DNA of 64,000 nucleotides, taken from NCBI RefSeq assembly GCF_000297395.2, contig NZ_HF570108.1, positions 881,685 through 945,684 of the forward strand, given 5' to 3'. Shown piece after piece: positions 21,146-30,145 of this stretch. Source of the DNA: Micromonospora lupini str. Lupac 08 (GTDB taxonomy: Bacteria > Actinomycetota > Actinomycetes > Mycobacteriales > Micromonosporaceae). Under the pieces are notes generated by a model that was not told the DNA's origin, did not search any database, and was given only the letters and a program-made list of their open reading frames with translations. How positions within the stretch are numbered: position 1 is the stretch's first letter; the number at the start of each line of letters is the position of its first letter. A program made the translations under genes and the position numbers.

Positions 21146-21567
21146 CCGGTTGCGTCCCGGGTGTGCCCACCCGGCTTTGCGGGTACGCCGACGGGGTGCG
21201 TGCGGAACGCACACGGTGTGCGGTCGGGGTGGGCGGGCGTATGTGAGCGTCCTTGTCCGGCCCGTTGCGGAGAGTGGTCGGCTTATTGTCGGAGTGTCAG
21301 TTCATCACCCCGACTAATGCGACAATTCGCAGCGTGAGGTCCGCCGCCCGGTTCGGTTACGCGTTGTAGGAGGTGAGGGGGTAGATGACGGCGTTCGAAC
21401 GCGATCTACCTGCGGTCCCGCACCTTGACGAGCGCTCTCAGCAGGGCATACGTGACGCTACGCGGTCCGATCATCACCGTAACGAGGTTGCGCAGCGTCA
21501 CCGCCGGAGGTCTAGGCTGTCTGCTGTCCCCGATGATCCATCCATCTCTAGTGATCGAGAATTCGAC
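21146..21567 (+). other. Intergenic region before the amidohydrolase
   Basis: About 420 bases without a convincing gene. A TTGCGC / 18-19 nt / TAGGCT promoter-like pair lies near 21490-21520 and would serve the GTG at 21568. An ATG at 21385, in frame with the amidohydrolase and preceded by GTAGGAGGTGAGGGGG, could instead be its true start; the extra 61 residues it would add are charged and do not look like an M20 domain. Confidence 0.4.
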
Positions 21568-22827
21568 GTGACGAGTGCGTTGACGCTGCCCACCGGCGGC
21601 CAGCTGGCGTCGTCCTGGCCGGAGACTCCGCCCGGGTCCCAGCCCCTGCCCCGCGACCTGGACCACCTCCTCGCCCTTCGGGTACCGGGGCTCATCGCCA
21701 CGCGCCGTCACCTCCACTCGCACCCCGAGTTGTCCGGTACGGAGTTCGAGACGGCGGCCCTCATCGCCCGGGAGCTGTCCCTGGCCGGCCTGCACCCTCG
21801 GCTGCTGCCCAAGGGCAACGGCGTGATCTGCGACGTCAACGGCCGCCCCGACGGCCCGATCATCGCGCTGCGCGCCGACATCGACGCCCTGCCGCTGGAC
21901 GACCCCAAGGACGTGCCGTACCGCTCCACCGTCGAGGGCGTCTGCCACGCCTGCGGCCACGACGTGCACACGGCGATCCTGCTCGGCGTCGGCATGCTGC
22001 TGGCCCAGCTCGCCGACCTCGGCGAGCTGGACGGCCGGGTCCGGCTCATCTTCCAGCCGGCCGAGGAGATCCTGCCCTGCGGTTCGCTGGAGGTCATCGA
22101 GGCCGGCGGCCTGGACGACGTCGTGCAGATCTTCGCGCTGCACTGCGACCCGAACCTGCCGGTGGGCCAGGTCGGCCTGCGGGTCGGCCCGATCACGGCG
22201 GCCGCCGACAACGTCACCGTCCGGCTCTCCGGGCCGGGCGGGCACACCGCCCGCCCGCACCTGACCGTCGACCTGGTCGACGCCCTCGGCCGGCTGATCA
22301 CCGAGGTGCCGGCCCTGGTCAGCCGCCGGGTGCCGGCCAACAGCGGGCTGCTGCTGGTGTTCGGCCACGCCTCGGCCGGCACCCGTTACAACGTCATCCC
22401 CTCCGAGGCGTCCGCCTCGGGCACCCTGCGCGTCATGGACCGCGACACCTGGGAGCAGGCTCCCAAGATCGTGGCTCAGGTGGTGCGGGACGTGATCGCC
22501 CCGACCGGCGCCACCGTCGACCTGGAGTACCTGCGCGGCCGGCCGCCGGTGAGCAACGACTCCCGCGCGATCCAGGTGCTCACCGCCGCCACCGGCGCCG
22601 CGCTCGGTCCGCAGGGGATCGCCGAGACACCGCAGAGCATGGGCGGCGAGGACTTCAGCTGGTATCTGGAGTACGTCCCCGGCGCCCTCGCCCGCCTCGG
22701 CGTGGGCCGTACCGGGCCCAACGTCGACCTGCACCGCGCGTCCTTCGACGTGGACGAGCGGGCCATCCCGGCCGGCGTACGCGTCATGGTGCAGACCGCG
22801 CTGCGGGCACTGGCGGCGGCGCGCTGA
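21568..22827 (+). CDS. M20-family amidohydrolase
   Basis: 419 residues from GTG 21568, or 480 from ATG 21385, which has the better ribosome site; the shorter form is preferred because the M20 fold starts near RRHLHSHPELSGTEFET. Metal-site motifs are ADIDALPLDD, CHACGHDVHTA and FQPAEE, with SMGGEDFSWYLE near the end and the lid segment GPGGHTARPH. It hydrolyses an N-acyl or aminobenzoyl-type amide; the substrate is unknown. Mycobacterial AmiA1/AmiB1 lie in a comparable position near lpdA and pmmB. Its last 44 bases overlap the convergent DUF4349 gene. Confidence 0.88.
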   Translation: MTSALTLPTGGQLASSWPETPPGSQPLPRDLDHLLALRVPGLIATRRHLHSHPELSGTEFETAALIARELSLAGLHPRLLPKGNGVICDVNGRPDGPIIALRADIDALPLDDPKDVPYRSTVEGVCHACGHDVHTAILLGVGMLLAQLADLGELDGRVRLIFQPAEEILPCGSLEVIEAGGLDDVVQIFALHCDPNLPVGQVGLRVGPITAAADNVTVRLSGPGGHTARPHLTVDLVDALGRLITEVPALVSRRVPANSGLLLVFGHASAGTRYNVIPSEASASGTLRVMDRDTWEQAPKIVAQVVRDVIAPTGATVDLEYLRGRPPVSNDSRAIQVLTAATGAALGPQGIAETPQSMGGEDFSWYLEYVPGALARLGVGRTGPNVDLHRASFDVDERAIPAGVRVMVQTALRALAAAR

Positions 22828-23725
22828 CTCCGGTGGCGACAAGCGCCGGCGGCTTCCGTCGCCGGCGCAGCGCCACCAGCAGGACCGCCAGGGGTACGCC
22901 GAACGCCACAAGCCACGGCAGTAGCGCGCCCAGGACGGTGAGCAGGATCGTCATCGAGGTGACGAACGCCCCCCAGCCCCCCTTGAGCCCGACCAGGAAG
23001 CCGGTCTCGGTCTTCTCCTCGCTGGTCTTCGCCGCCGGCCCGGCCAGGGACACAGTGATCGTGGACAGCGCGGTCAGGTCGGCCAGTCGCCGCTTCTTGG
23101 CCTCCAGCGAGGCCAGGTCCGCCTCCCGGCGACCCAACTCGTTCTCCAACGACACCAGGTCGGCGATCGAGCTGGCGCGGGCGAGCAGCCGACGTGCGCT
23201 GTCCACGCGCGCCCGCTGAGTGATGATCCGGGCCTCCAGGTCGACGGTCTCCTCGGTGACGTCCTGGGTGTTGATCTCCCGGCTCTCCTGCCGGCCGAGC
23301 TTCGCGACCTCCTCCACGACCCCGGCGAACTTCGCCGCGGGCACCCGCAGTTGCAACTCCGCCACGGCGTCGGCGTCGGCGCTGCGCCGCTGGTCGCCGC
23401 CGATGAAACCGCCGGCCCGGGTGACCGCCGCGTTGACCTCGCGGGCGGCGTCGTCCACATTGGCCACCTGCACCCGCATCGTTCCGGTGTAGATGATCGC
23501 CCGCTGGTCGACCCGCAGGTCCGGAGCGCCGGCTCCGGCCCCTGCCGCGTCCGCGCCGCTGCCCTTGTCGGCCGCCCCGGCCTCCGCCAGCGGCGCCTTG
23601 GCCGCCGGGCCCGCCGAATCGGCCGATCCGCTGTCGCCGGCGCTGCACCCCGCGAGGGCCAGCGCCACCGAGAGTGTCCCTGCCGCCAGTAGTGCGCTGC
23701 GGCGCCGTCCTGTTCGTCCGTCCAT
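22784..23725 (-). CDS. DUF4349 lipoprotein
   Basis: 313 residues from ATG 23725, with GGGAG five bases upstream (another ATG is 12 bases further up). A basic n-region, hydrophobic core and lipobox LAGC (C27) mark a lipoprotein. An Ala/Gly-rich linker is followed by the DUF4349 domain: RAIIYTGTMRVQV, LQLRVPAAKFAGVVEEVAKLG, and a coiled coil around residues 165-220 with ENELGRREADLASLEAKKRRL. A membrane helix near 260-285 is followed by a basic cytoplasmic tail. The function is unknown. The gene end lies inside the convergent amidohydrolase gene. Confidence 0.88.
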   Translation of the reverse strand: MDGRTGRRRSALLAAGTLSVALALAGCSAGDSGSADSAGPAAKAPLAEAGAADKGSGADAAGAGAGAPDLRVDQRAIIYTGTMRVQVANVDDAAREVNAAVTRAGGFIGGDQRRSADADAVAELQLRVPAAKFAGVVEEVAKLGRQESREINTQDVTEETVDLEARIITQRARVDSARRLLARASSIADLVSLENELGRREADLASLEAKKRRLADLTALSTITVSLAGPAAKTSEEKTETGFLVGLKGGWGAFVTSMTILLTVLGALLPWLVAFGVPLAVLLVALRRRRKPPALVATGVSAPPPVPAARSAP

Positions 23726-23839
23726 CCCCGCTCCCATCGTCGTCAGCTTCAGTGGCGATAGCTCGGACGTGACGCGCCCGCCGGCTGGTTCCGGCAGACT
23801 GCGCTCAGGACATCACGATTCGACAGCCGAGGAGTCACG

Positions 23840-24472
23840 ATGCGGCTCACCAAGTACGCCCACTCCTGTCTCCGGGTGGAACACGACGGGGGAGTGCTCG
23901 TCATCGACCCCGGAATGTTCAGCGACCCCGCGACGGCGTTGGACGGCGCGGACGCGGTGCTGATCACCCATCAACACCCCGACCACCTCGACCTGGCCGC
24001 GGTGCGCCTGCAACTGGACCGGCAGCCGTTCCCGATCTTCGGGCCCGCGTCCCTGGCCGAGGCCCTGGGCGACGCGGCCGAGGCGTTGCGCCCGGTCGAC
24101 ACCGGTGAGTCGTTCACCGCCGCCGGTGTCGCCGTCCGCGCGTACGGCGGTCAGCACGCGGTGATCCACGCCGACATCCCGGTGGTGGACAACCTCGGTT
24201 ACCTGATCAACGACGTGGTCTACCACCCGGGAGACTCCCTGGTGGTGCCGGACGAGACACCCGTCGACACGCTGTTCGCGCCGATCCACGCGCCCTGGTC
24301 GAAGTTCTCCGAGGTGGTCGACTTCATCCGCGCGGTCGCGCCCCGGCGCGCGTACGCCCTGCACGACGCGTTGCTCAACGACAACGGGCTGGCCGTGCTG
24401 GACAGGCAGTACGCCGCGCTGTCCGGCACCGACTACCAGCGGCTGGAGCCCGGTAGCCGGGTGGACGTCTGA
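23840..24472 (+). CDS. MBL-fold metal-dependent hydrolase (UlaG/UPF0173-like)
   Basis: 210 residues. The start MRLTKYAHSCLRVEHDG and zinc motif THQHPDH (H44, H46, D48, H49) match small UlaG-like metallo-beta-lactamase-fold proteins; GGQHAVIH, YHPGDS and ALHDALLND supply later ligand positions. The substrate is unknown. It is followed four bases later by the coiled-coil protein gene, probably in one operon. Confidence 0.9.
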   Translation: MRLTKYAHSCLRVEHDGGVLVIDPGMFSDPATALDGADAVLITHQHPDHLDLAAVRLQLDRQPFPIFGPASLAEALGDAAEALRPVDTGESFTAAGVAVRAYGGQHAVIHADIPVVDNLGYLINDVVYHPGDSLVVPDETPVDTLFAPIHAPWSKFSEVVDFIRAVAPRRAYALHDALLNDNGLAVLDRQYAALSGTDYQRLEPGSRVDV

Positions 24473-24476
24473 CGCG

Positions 24477-25454
24477 ATGCCGGGCCCCTCCGCGGAGCTG
24501 GTGCAGCAGCTCTACCGCACTCCACCGGACCGGTTCGTGGCCGCCCGGGACGCCGCCGTGGCCGAGGCCCGTCGGGCCGGCGACCCGAGCACCGCCCGGG
24601 AGCTGGCCCGGCTGCGTCGCCCCACGGTCGCCGCCTGGCTGGTGAACCTGCTCGCGATCCGACGTCCCGAGCTGGTCGCCGACCTGGTCCAACTCGCCGA
24701 CGCCCTGCGAGCCGCCCAGCGGGAGCTGCGCGGTCCCCGACTGCGGGAGCTGTCCGCCCAGCGCCGGGCGGTGGTCGGCGCCCTGGTCGCCGAGGTCCGC
24801 AAGCTCGCGGCGGCGGAGCCGGAGGCCCCGCCGGCCGGCCGACTGCCACTCGCCGAGGTGGAGGCGACCCTGAACGCGGCGCTCTCCGACGCCGAGGTCG
24901 CCGAGCAGGTCCGGGCCGGGCGGCTGCTCCGCTCGGCCAGCTACGCCGGCTTCGGAGAGGTGCCCCGACCGCAGCTGCGGCTGGTCACCGGCGACGAGGA
25001 GGAGCCGGAGGCCACGCGCCCCACCCGTCGGCCCGGCGCCCAGCGCGAGGGTCGCGAGGCGGCCCCCGACCGGGCCGGGGAGCGTGCCGCGCAGGCCGAG
25101 CGTGCGGCACAGCGGGCGGCTCGGGCCGAGCGAGCGCGCCGCCGCCGGGCACTTGACCGCGAGTGGGACCGCGTCCGGGCCGACCAGCAGCGGGCCGAGG
25201 ACGAGTTGACCGAGGCGACCGGCCAGGAGCGCGACGGCGCCGCCGTCCTCGACGGGATCGAGACCGAGCTGGCGGAGCTGGAACGACGGCGGGCCGTCGC
25301 CGAGCAGGACCTCAGCCGGGCCAAGTTGGCGCGGCGGGCGGCCGAGCGGGCGGTCACTGTGGCCCGGCGGCGGGCGGGCGAGGTCGAGGCCGCCGTCGAG
25401 GCACTGGCGGCCGAAGAGGGGGATGCGGACGCGGGCGGTGGCGCGGCAGACTGA
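24477..25454 (+). CDS. Coiled-coil hypothetical protein
   Basis: 325 residues, extremely rich in Ala, Arg and Glu. The first 150 residues are helical with LRRPTVAAWLVNLLAIRRPELV; residues 190-320 are a long charged coiled coil (EWDRVRADQQRAEDELTEATG, AVAEQDLSRAKLARRAAERAV). There is no signal peptide or membrane segment. Similar proteins are common in actinobacteria without known function. It starts four bases after the MBL hydrolase gene, so both may be co-translated. Confidence 0.82.
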   Translation: MPGPSAELVQQLYRTPPDRFVAARDAAVAEARRAGDPSTARELARLRRPTVAAWLVNLLAIRRPELVADLVQLADALRAAQRELRGPRLRELSAQRRAVVGALVAEVRKLAAAEPEAPPAGRLPLAEVEATLNAALSDAEVAEQVRAGRLLRSASYAGFGEVPRPQLRLVTGDEEEPEATRPTRRPGAQREGREAAPDRAGERAAQAERAAQRAARAERARRRRALDREWDRVRADQQRAEDELTEATGQERDGAAVLDGIETELAELERRRAVAEQDLSRAKLARRAAERAVTVARRRAGEVEAAVEALAAEEGDADAGGGAAD

Positions 25455-25549
25455 CCATCGATGGACGACGACGAGCGGGCGGGCCGTCCGGGGCCAGCCG
25501 TCCCCGACCGGAGCGCCGCCGTGCCGCGACGCCCGTGGGCGGCGCTTCG

Positions 25550-26287
25550 ATGACGCCGGAGCAGATCGCCGCCGCCAGCAAGCCCGTCATCCTCGATCTG
25601 GGCGACGGGTTCAGCAGGTGCCCGAGCACGCTGCAACGGGCCCGGCAGCTCGGCATCTCCGGCTGGGCCTTCTACATCACCGGTCGGGCCGGCGCGCTCG
25701 GTGACGTACGGGCGGAGACGGCCGCCGCGGCCATCGGCTTCGTCGCACCGGACGCCGTCGCCGACGGCTGGGACGCCGCCGCCCGGGTCCTGCGGCCGGC
25801 CGAGGTGGCCGCCGCGAGTCTCGTCGAGTGCTGCCGATGGGGGACGCAGCAGTTGGCGGTGCTGCCGGGAGCCGAGCGCCTCGCCGGCCTCGTCGAGCGG
25901 GCGGTGGCCGCCGCGGACGCCAGCGGCATGCCGCTCTTCGCCGCGTGGCGGGCCATGCCGCTGCCGGATCTCTCCCCGGGCGCCCGGAGCGCCGCCGGGC
26001 TCCGACTGCTGCGGGAACACTTCACCGGCGCCTACCTGCTGGCGGTGCGCGCCTCCGGCATGACCCCGCTGGAGGCGGTGCTGGCCGGGCCGGAGGGGGA
26101 GGCCGGCGCGGTGGCGTGCGGTTGGCCGCCGCCGTACCCTCCGGTCGGGCCGCTTGTGCGTCGGCGCCTCTGGGCGGAGGCGGTGACCAACCGGCTGGCC
26201 GCGCCGGCGTTCGCGGCGCTCGGCCCCGCCGACGGCGCTGAACTGGTGGAGCTGCTGCACCGCACCCGCGCCGACCTCGCCGGCTGA
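25550..26287 (+). CDS. SCO6745-family hypothetical protein
   Basis: 245 residues from ATG 25550 (MTPEQIAAASKPVILDLGDGF). The frame is open upstream but that part overlaps the coiled-coil gene and reads as biased composition. The segments ASKPVILDLGDGFSRCP, RARQLGISGWAFYITGRAG and GWDAARV-like patterns are those I associate with the actinobacterial SCO6745 family, whose activity is unknown. No transmembrane segment. The acetyltransferase gene follows 20 bases later. Confidence 0.8.
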   Translation: MTPEQIAAASKPVILDLGDGFSRCPSTLQRARQLGISGWAFYITGRAGALGDVRAETAAAAIGFVAPDAVADGWDAAARVLRPAEVAAASLVECCRWGTQQLAVLPGAERLAGLVERAVAAADASGMPLFAAWRAMPLPDLSPGARSAAGLRLLREHFTGAYLLAVRASGMTPLEAVLAGPEGEAGAVACGWPPPYPPVGPLVRRRLWAEAVTNRLAAPAFAALGPADGAELVELLHRTRADLAG

Positions 26288-26307
26288 GCGGCTCGGGAGA
26301 CGGAAAA

Positions 26308-27309
26308 ATGGGCGGCGCCGTCGGCCGAGGGCTGCCAGGATCTTCTGCCGTGACGCTTCCCGCCGGCTGGACCACGCGCCGCCCCACCCTCGACGACGTA
26401 CCGGCGATCCTCGCGGTGGTGCACGCGGCCGACACCTTCGCCATCGGCCATCCCGACTTCGACGCCGAGGACGTCGAGGCGTCGCTGACCGCCCCCTACG
26501 TCGACCCGACCCGGGACTCCTGGCTGGCGCTCGACCCGGACGGCACAGTGGTCGCCTGGGCGACGGTGGACAACCCGACCGGGGTCGGCCGGGAGTTCGT
26601 CGAGGTCTACGTCGACCCGGAGCGGGCCGCCACCCTCCGCGCGCCACTGCTGGCCCGTCAGCTCGACCGGGTCGCCGAGCGCGCCGCCGAGCGCCGACTG
26701 CCGGCGCTCACCGTCCGGTGCGCGGTGTGCGCCCCGGAACGCGACTGGGCCCGCGACCTGCGCGCCGCCGGGTTCACCGTGGCCAAGCGGTACGTCCGGA
26801 TGCGCCGTTCGCTTGCCGACCTGCCGGCCGAGCCGTCGCCGCCGCCCGGGGTCACGGTGCGGCCGGTCCGCCCGGACGACGAGGCCGAGCTGCGGGAGTT
26901 CCACCGGATCCACGACGTCGCGTTCGGCGACACCCCGGATCACGAGCCGCTGTCGTACGAGCGGTGGCGGGCCCGGATCGGTGACGTGACCGCCTGGGAC
27001 GAGTGGTTCGTCGCCGAGGTCGACGGGGTGCTCGCCGGCGCGTTGCAGTCCTCCGACCAGGCGCTCGACCAGCAGCAGGGCTGGGTGAAGAGTCTGTCGG
27101 TGCTGCCCGCGTACCGTCGGCGGGGTGTGGGCGCGGCGCTGCTGCGCCGCGCCTTCGCCCGCTATGCGGAGAAGGGGCGGGAGTCGGCCGGTCTGGGGGT
27201 GGACCTCACCAATCCGACCGCTCCGCTGTCGCTCTACGAGTCGGTGGGCCTGCGAGAGACCCTGTGGACCGACATGTACGAGCGGGTCGTCCCGGCCGCC
27301 GGTGTGTGA
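26308..27309 (+). CDS. GNAT N-acetyltransferase with two GNAT domains
   Basis: 333 residues from ATG 26308, which has GGGAGA upstream; a GTG at 26350 (VTLPAGWTTRRP) would remove 14 residues and is also credible. An N-terminal half (about 20-165) is a degenerate GNAT domain, and the C-terminal half (about 175-333) carries the acetyl-CoA loop LSVLPAYRRRGVGAALL and the end VDLTNPTAPLSLYESVGL. Tandem GNAT proteins of this sort include mycothiol synthase-like enzymes, but the substrate cannot be assigned here. Confidence 0.88.
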   Translation: MGGAVGRGLPGSSAVTLPAGWTTRRPTLDDVPAILAVVHAADTFAIGHPDFDAEDVEASLTAPYVDPTRDSWLALDPDGTVVAWATVDNPTGVGREFVEVYVDPERAATLRAPLLARQLDRVAERAAERRLPALTVRCAVCAPERDWARDLRAAGFTVAKRYVRMRRSLADLPAEPSPPPGVTVRPVRPDDEAELREFHRIHDVAFGDTPDHEPLSYERWRARIGDVTAWDEWFVAEVDGVLAGALQSSDQALDQQQGWVKSLSVLPAYRRRGVGAALLRRAFARYAEKGRESAGLGVDLTNPTAPLSLYESVGLRETLWTDMYERVVPAAGV

Positions 27310-27381
27310 TTGACGACCCCGCCCGGGCCCGACGGGCAACCGGCGCCGCGACGGTTGCAGACTGGGAGCGTGGGATACGCG

Positions 27382-27837
27382 CTACGGGGACGCGGTGCCG
27401 GTGGGACGGGACCGCAGCTCGGTGACGTAGTCGTCCGGCGCACCCGCCTTCTCGGCGGCGTTCGCGATCTCGGACAGGTACCACGAGGTCGGCAGGCCAC
27501 CCTCGTACCCGTCGAACACGTAGACCCACGCGGTCACGTCGCCGTCGAGGGTCGAGACCCGGACGTGCAGCTTGCGGTACGTGCCGGCGGTCACCCCCTC
27601 GATCTCGTCGAGCTGGGCCGCGTCGTACGGGTGGATGTCGTAGATCGCCACGAAGACCCGGTCACCGGGGGACTCGACGACGGTGCTCACCGCGCCCTCC
27701 CAGCCGATCACGTCGGCACCGGCGAAGGTCAGCCGCCACCCCTCCAGCCAGCCGGTGCCCACCATGGGCGAGTGCGGGCAGTAGGCCCGCATCCGGGCCG
27801 GGTCGAGGTTTGAGCCGTAGGCGGCGTGATGACGCAC
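27382..27837 (-). CDS. Gamma-glutamylcyclotransferase-like (AIG2/GGCT) protein
   Basis: 151 residues from a GTG at 27837. The substrate loop YGSNLDPARM at residues 7-16, the central acid in LDEIEGVTAGTYRK and the closing AWVYVFDGYEGGLPTSWYL match the GGCT fold. Family members release 5-oxoproline from gamma-glutamyl amines; the substrate here is unknown. It is divergent from lpdA with about 106 bases between the starts. Confidence 0.88.
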   Translation of the reverse strand: MRHHAAYGSNLDPARMRAYCPHSPMVGTGWLEGWRLTFAGADVIGWEGAVSTVVESPGDRVFVAIYDIHPYDAAQLDEIEGVTAGTYRKLHVRVSTLDGDVTAWVYVFDGYEGGLPTSWYLSEIANAAEKAGAPDDYVTELRSRPTGTASP

Positions 27838-27943
27838 GGCGATGACGATAGCCCGGCGGGCGGGTGGGGGAGAATACGACTGTGCGTGTCGGACGCGTTC
27901 GGGAGAAGAAAGTCACTGTGAGCTTCAACGAAGGGCGAACGCT

Positions 27944-29347
27944 GTGAGCCGGATCGTGATCATCGGCGGTGGGCCGGCCGGGTACGAGGCGGCGTTGGTC
28001 GCCGCCCAACTGGACGCCGATGTCACCGTGGTCGAGGCCGACGGCGCGGGCGGGGCCTGCGTGCTCTCCGACTGCGTGCCGTCGAAGACGTTCATCGCCA
28101 GCTCGCAGGTGGTCACCGGTTACCGGGACACCGAGGAGTTCGGGGTGCACTCGGACGGCCTGGAGGCGGTCACCGTCGACGCGCAGGCCGTGCACGAGCG
28201 GGTCAAGCGCCTGGCGCTGGCGCAGTCCGCCGACATCCACGCCAAGCTGCTCAAGGCCGGGGTCACCTTCGTGGCCGGCACCGCCCGCATGGGCGAGGAC
28301 GCCCTCGGGCACACCCACCGGGTCATCGTCACCCCCGCCGACGGCGGCGAGGAGTACTCGATCGCCGCGTCCACCGTGCTGGTGGCCACCGGCTCGACAC
28401 CCCGCCAGTTGCCCACCGCCGTACCCGACGGGGAGCGCATCCTGACCTGGCGTCAGGTGTACGACCTGCCGGAGCTGCCCGAGCACCTGATCGTGGTCGG
28501 TTCCGGCGTGACCGGCGCCGAGTTCGCCAGCGCGTACCTGGCGATGGGGGTCGAGGTCACCCTGGTCTCCAGCCGGGACCGGGTGATGCCGCACGAGGAC
28601 GCCGACGCGGCGTCGGCCATCGAGCGGGTTTTCCGCAACCGGGGCATGAACATCCTCAACAACTCCCGCGCCGACGCGGTCCGGCGTACCGCCGACGGGG
28701 TCGAGGTGGAGCTGTCCGACGGTCGCAAGGTCACCGGCTCGCACGCGTTGATCGCGGTCGGCTCGATCCCCAACACGGCGAACCTGGGCCTGGCCGAGTA
28801 CGGCGTGGAGCTGGGCCGGGGCGGCTACGTCACTGTCGACCGGGTCTCCCGGACGAACGTGCCAGGCATCTACGCCGCCGGTGACTGCACAGGCGTGCTG
28901 CTGCTGGCGAGCGTGGCCGCCATGCAGGGCCGGATCGCGATGTGGCACGCCCTCGGCGAGGCGGTCCGTCCGCTACGGCTGCGGACCGTCGCGGCGAACG
29001 TCTTCACGGACCCGGAGCTGGCCACCGTCGGCGTCTCGCAGGACGAGGTGGACGCCGGCAAGACCCCGGCCCGGCAGGTGATGCTGCCGCTGTCCGGTAA
29101 CGCCCGCGCCAAGATGGACGACCTGTCCGACGGCTTCGTGAAGCTGTTCTGCCGGCCGGCGAGCGGCCAGGTGATCGGCGGTGTGGTGGTCGCCCCGAAG
29201 GCCAGCGAGCTGATCCTGCCGATCACCATGGCCGTGGAGAACAACCTGACGGTCAACGAGCTGGCGCAGACGATCACCATCTACCCGAGCCTGTCCGGCT
29301 CCATCACCGAGGCCGCGCGCCAGCTCATGCTCCACGAGCTGGAGTGA
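27944..29347 (+). CDS. lpdA: NAD(P)H-quinone dehydrogenase, LpdA type
   Basis: 467 residues from GTG 27944 (VSRIVIIGGGPAGYEAA), with AAGGG upstream. It is a disulfide-reductase-family flavoprotein: FAD loop GGGPAGYEA, NAD loop VVGSGVTGAEFASAY, FAD motif GIYAAGDCTG and a C-terminal dimer domain. The C39-x4-C44 pair (GGACVLSDCVPSK) is present, but the C-terminal catalytic His of lipoamide dehydrogenase is replaced (TIYPSLSGSI). This agrees with mycobacterial LpdA, a quinone reductase rather than lipoamide dehydrogenase. It converges on the DUF998 gene with a hairpin between. Confidence 0.9.
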   Translation: MSRIVIIGGGPAGYEAALVAAQLDADVTVVEADGAGGACVLSDCVPSKTFIASSQVVTGYRDTEEFGVHSDGLEAVTVDAQAVHERVKRLALAQSADIHAKLLKAGVTFVAGTARMGEDALGHTHRVIVTPADGGEEYSIAASTVLVATGSTPRQLPTAVPDGERILTWRQVYDLPELPEHLIVVGSGVTGAEFASAYLAMGVEVTLVSSRDRVMPHEDADAASAIERVFRNRGMNILNNSRADAVRRTADGVEVELSDGRKVTGSHALIAVGSIPNTANLGLAEYGVELGRGGYVTVDRVSRTNVPGIYAAGDCTGVLLLASVAAMQGRIAMWHALGEAVRPLRLRTVAANVFTDPELATVGVSQDEVDAGKTPARQVMLPLSGNARAKMDDLSDGFVKLFCRPASGQVIGGVVVAPKASELILPITMAVENNLTVNELAQTITIYPSLSGSITEAARQLMLHELE

Positions 29348-29365
29348 GCCCCCCACCCCGCTCTG

Positions 29366-29440
29366 GTCGATCATGGAGTCGTGGTGGCCGATTCACACCG
29401 TCGCGCCTCCTTCGTGCGGGACCACAACTCCATGATCGAC
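29366..29440. terminator. GATCATGGAG-type hairpin between lpdA and the DUF998 gene
   Basis: Arms GTCGATCATGGAGTCGTGGT (29366-29385) and its complement (29421-29440) pair over 20 bp with one mismatch, a G-U pair in the minus-strand RNA; the loop is 35 bases. The right arm codes for the last residues of the DUF998 protein. Position between convergent genes suits a two-way terminator. It resembles the hairpin at 10405-10465. Confidence 0.65.
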
Positions 29441-30034
29441 AGCCCGGGCCTGGGTGACCGCGACCGTCGCCAGGACCGCTACCTCGGTGAGGATGAGGAG
29501 GCGTTCGGCCAGGCCGATCAGCAAGCGGTCGCCGGGGTAGGCGGACCAGACCATCGCCGCCGCCAGCGCGAGGCTGAGCAGGACGAGGGTGCGCAGCGTC
29601 CGGGCGGCGGGTGTCAGGTCGGGTCGGCGGGCGAGCAGCCAGCCGCCGACCGGCAACGCCAGGAAGGCGACCACCGACGCGTACCGGTGCAGGTAGGCGG
29701 ACGTGGTCATGGCGGTGCCCGGCTCGTTGGTCGGCACCACCGCGGCCAGCAGCAGTCCTGCCGCCCAGGCACCGAGCAGCAGCTCGGCCGTCCGAGCGGT
29801 GCCCGGTCGGGGTGCGCGGCGGTGCAGCCCGTACAGCAGGGCGACGGTGGCGAGCGCCAGCACCACCATGGCGACGTCGATGACGCCACCCCGGTCGGAG
29901 ACCGCGAAGTCGCTGATGGTCAGCGCCCACGGATTGAGGTCGTCGTTGACCTCGAGGTGACCGATCACGGTGAGCACTGCCGCCAGAGCGATTCCGCCGA
30001 GCGCCACCACACCGGTGTTCCAGGTTCGAGACAT
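29393..30034 (-). CDS. DUF998 membrane protein
   Basis: 213 residues with six hydrophobic segments (about 8-26, 50-68, 85-103, 115-137, 148-165, 175-195). The spacing and the segments LNPWALTISDFAVSDRGG and PTNEPGTAMTTSAYLHRYAS are those of DUF998 proteins; no enzymatic role is known. The last 15 residues are encoded by the arm of an inverted repeat, so the C-terminus may be shaped by that element. Confidence 0.85.
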   Translation of the reverse strand: MSRTWNTGVVALGGIALAAVLTVIGHLEVNDDLNPWALTISDFAVSDRGGVIDVAMVVLALATVALLYGLHRRAPRPGTARTAELLLGAWAAGLLLAAVVPTNEPGTAMTTSAYLHRYASVVAFLALPVGGWLLARRPDLTPAARTLRTLVLLSLALAAAMVWSAYPGDRLLIGLAERLLILTEVAVLATVAVTQARAVDHGVVVPHEGGATV

Positions 30035-30145
30035 GCCTCAGCCTGCGGCCGACGACACCCGAACCGAATCGGGGAAGCCCACCGAAATCGATCCCCGGGA
30101 CCACCCCTAGAGGCACCCGTACCCGGAGGAGGTGGCTTCCCCAGA

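Noticed and set aside
27944..29347. Dihydrolipoamide dehydrogenase of the pyruvate dehydrogenase complex
   Set aside because: The C-terminal catalytic His is replaced, and no dehydrogenase-complex genes are near.
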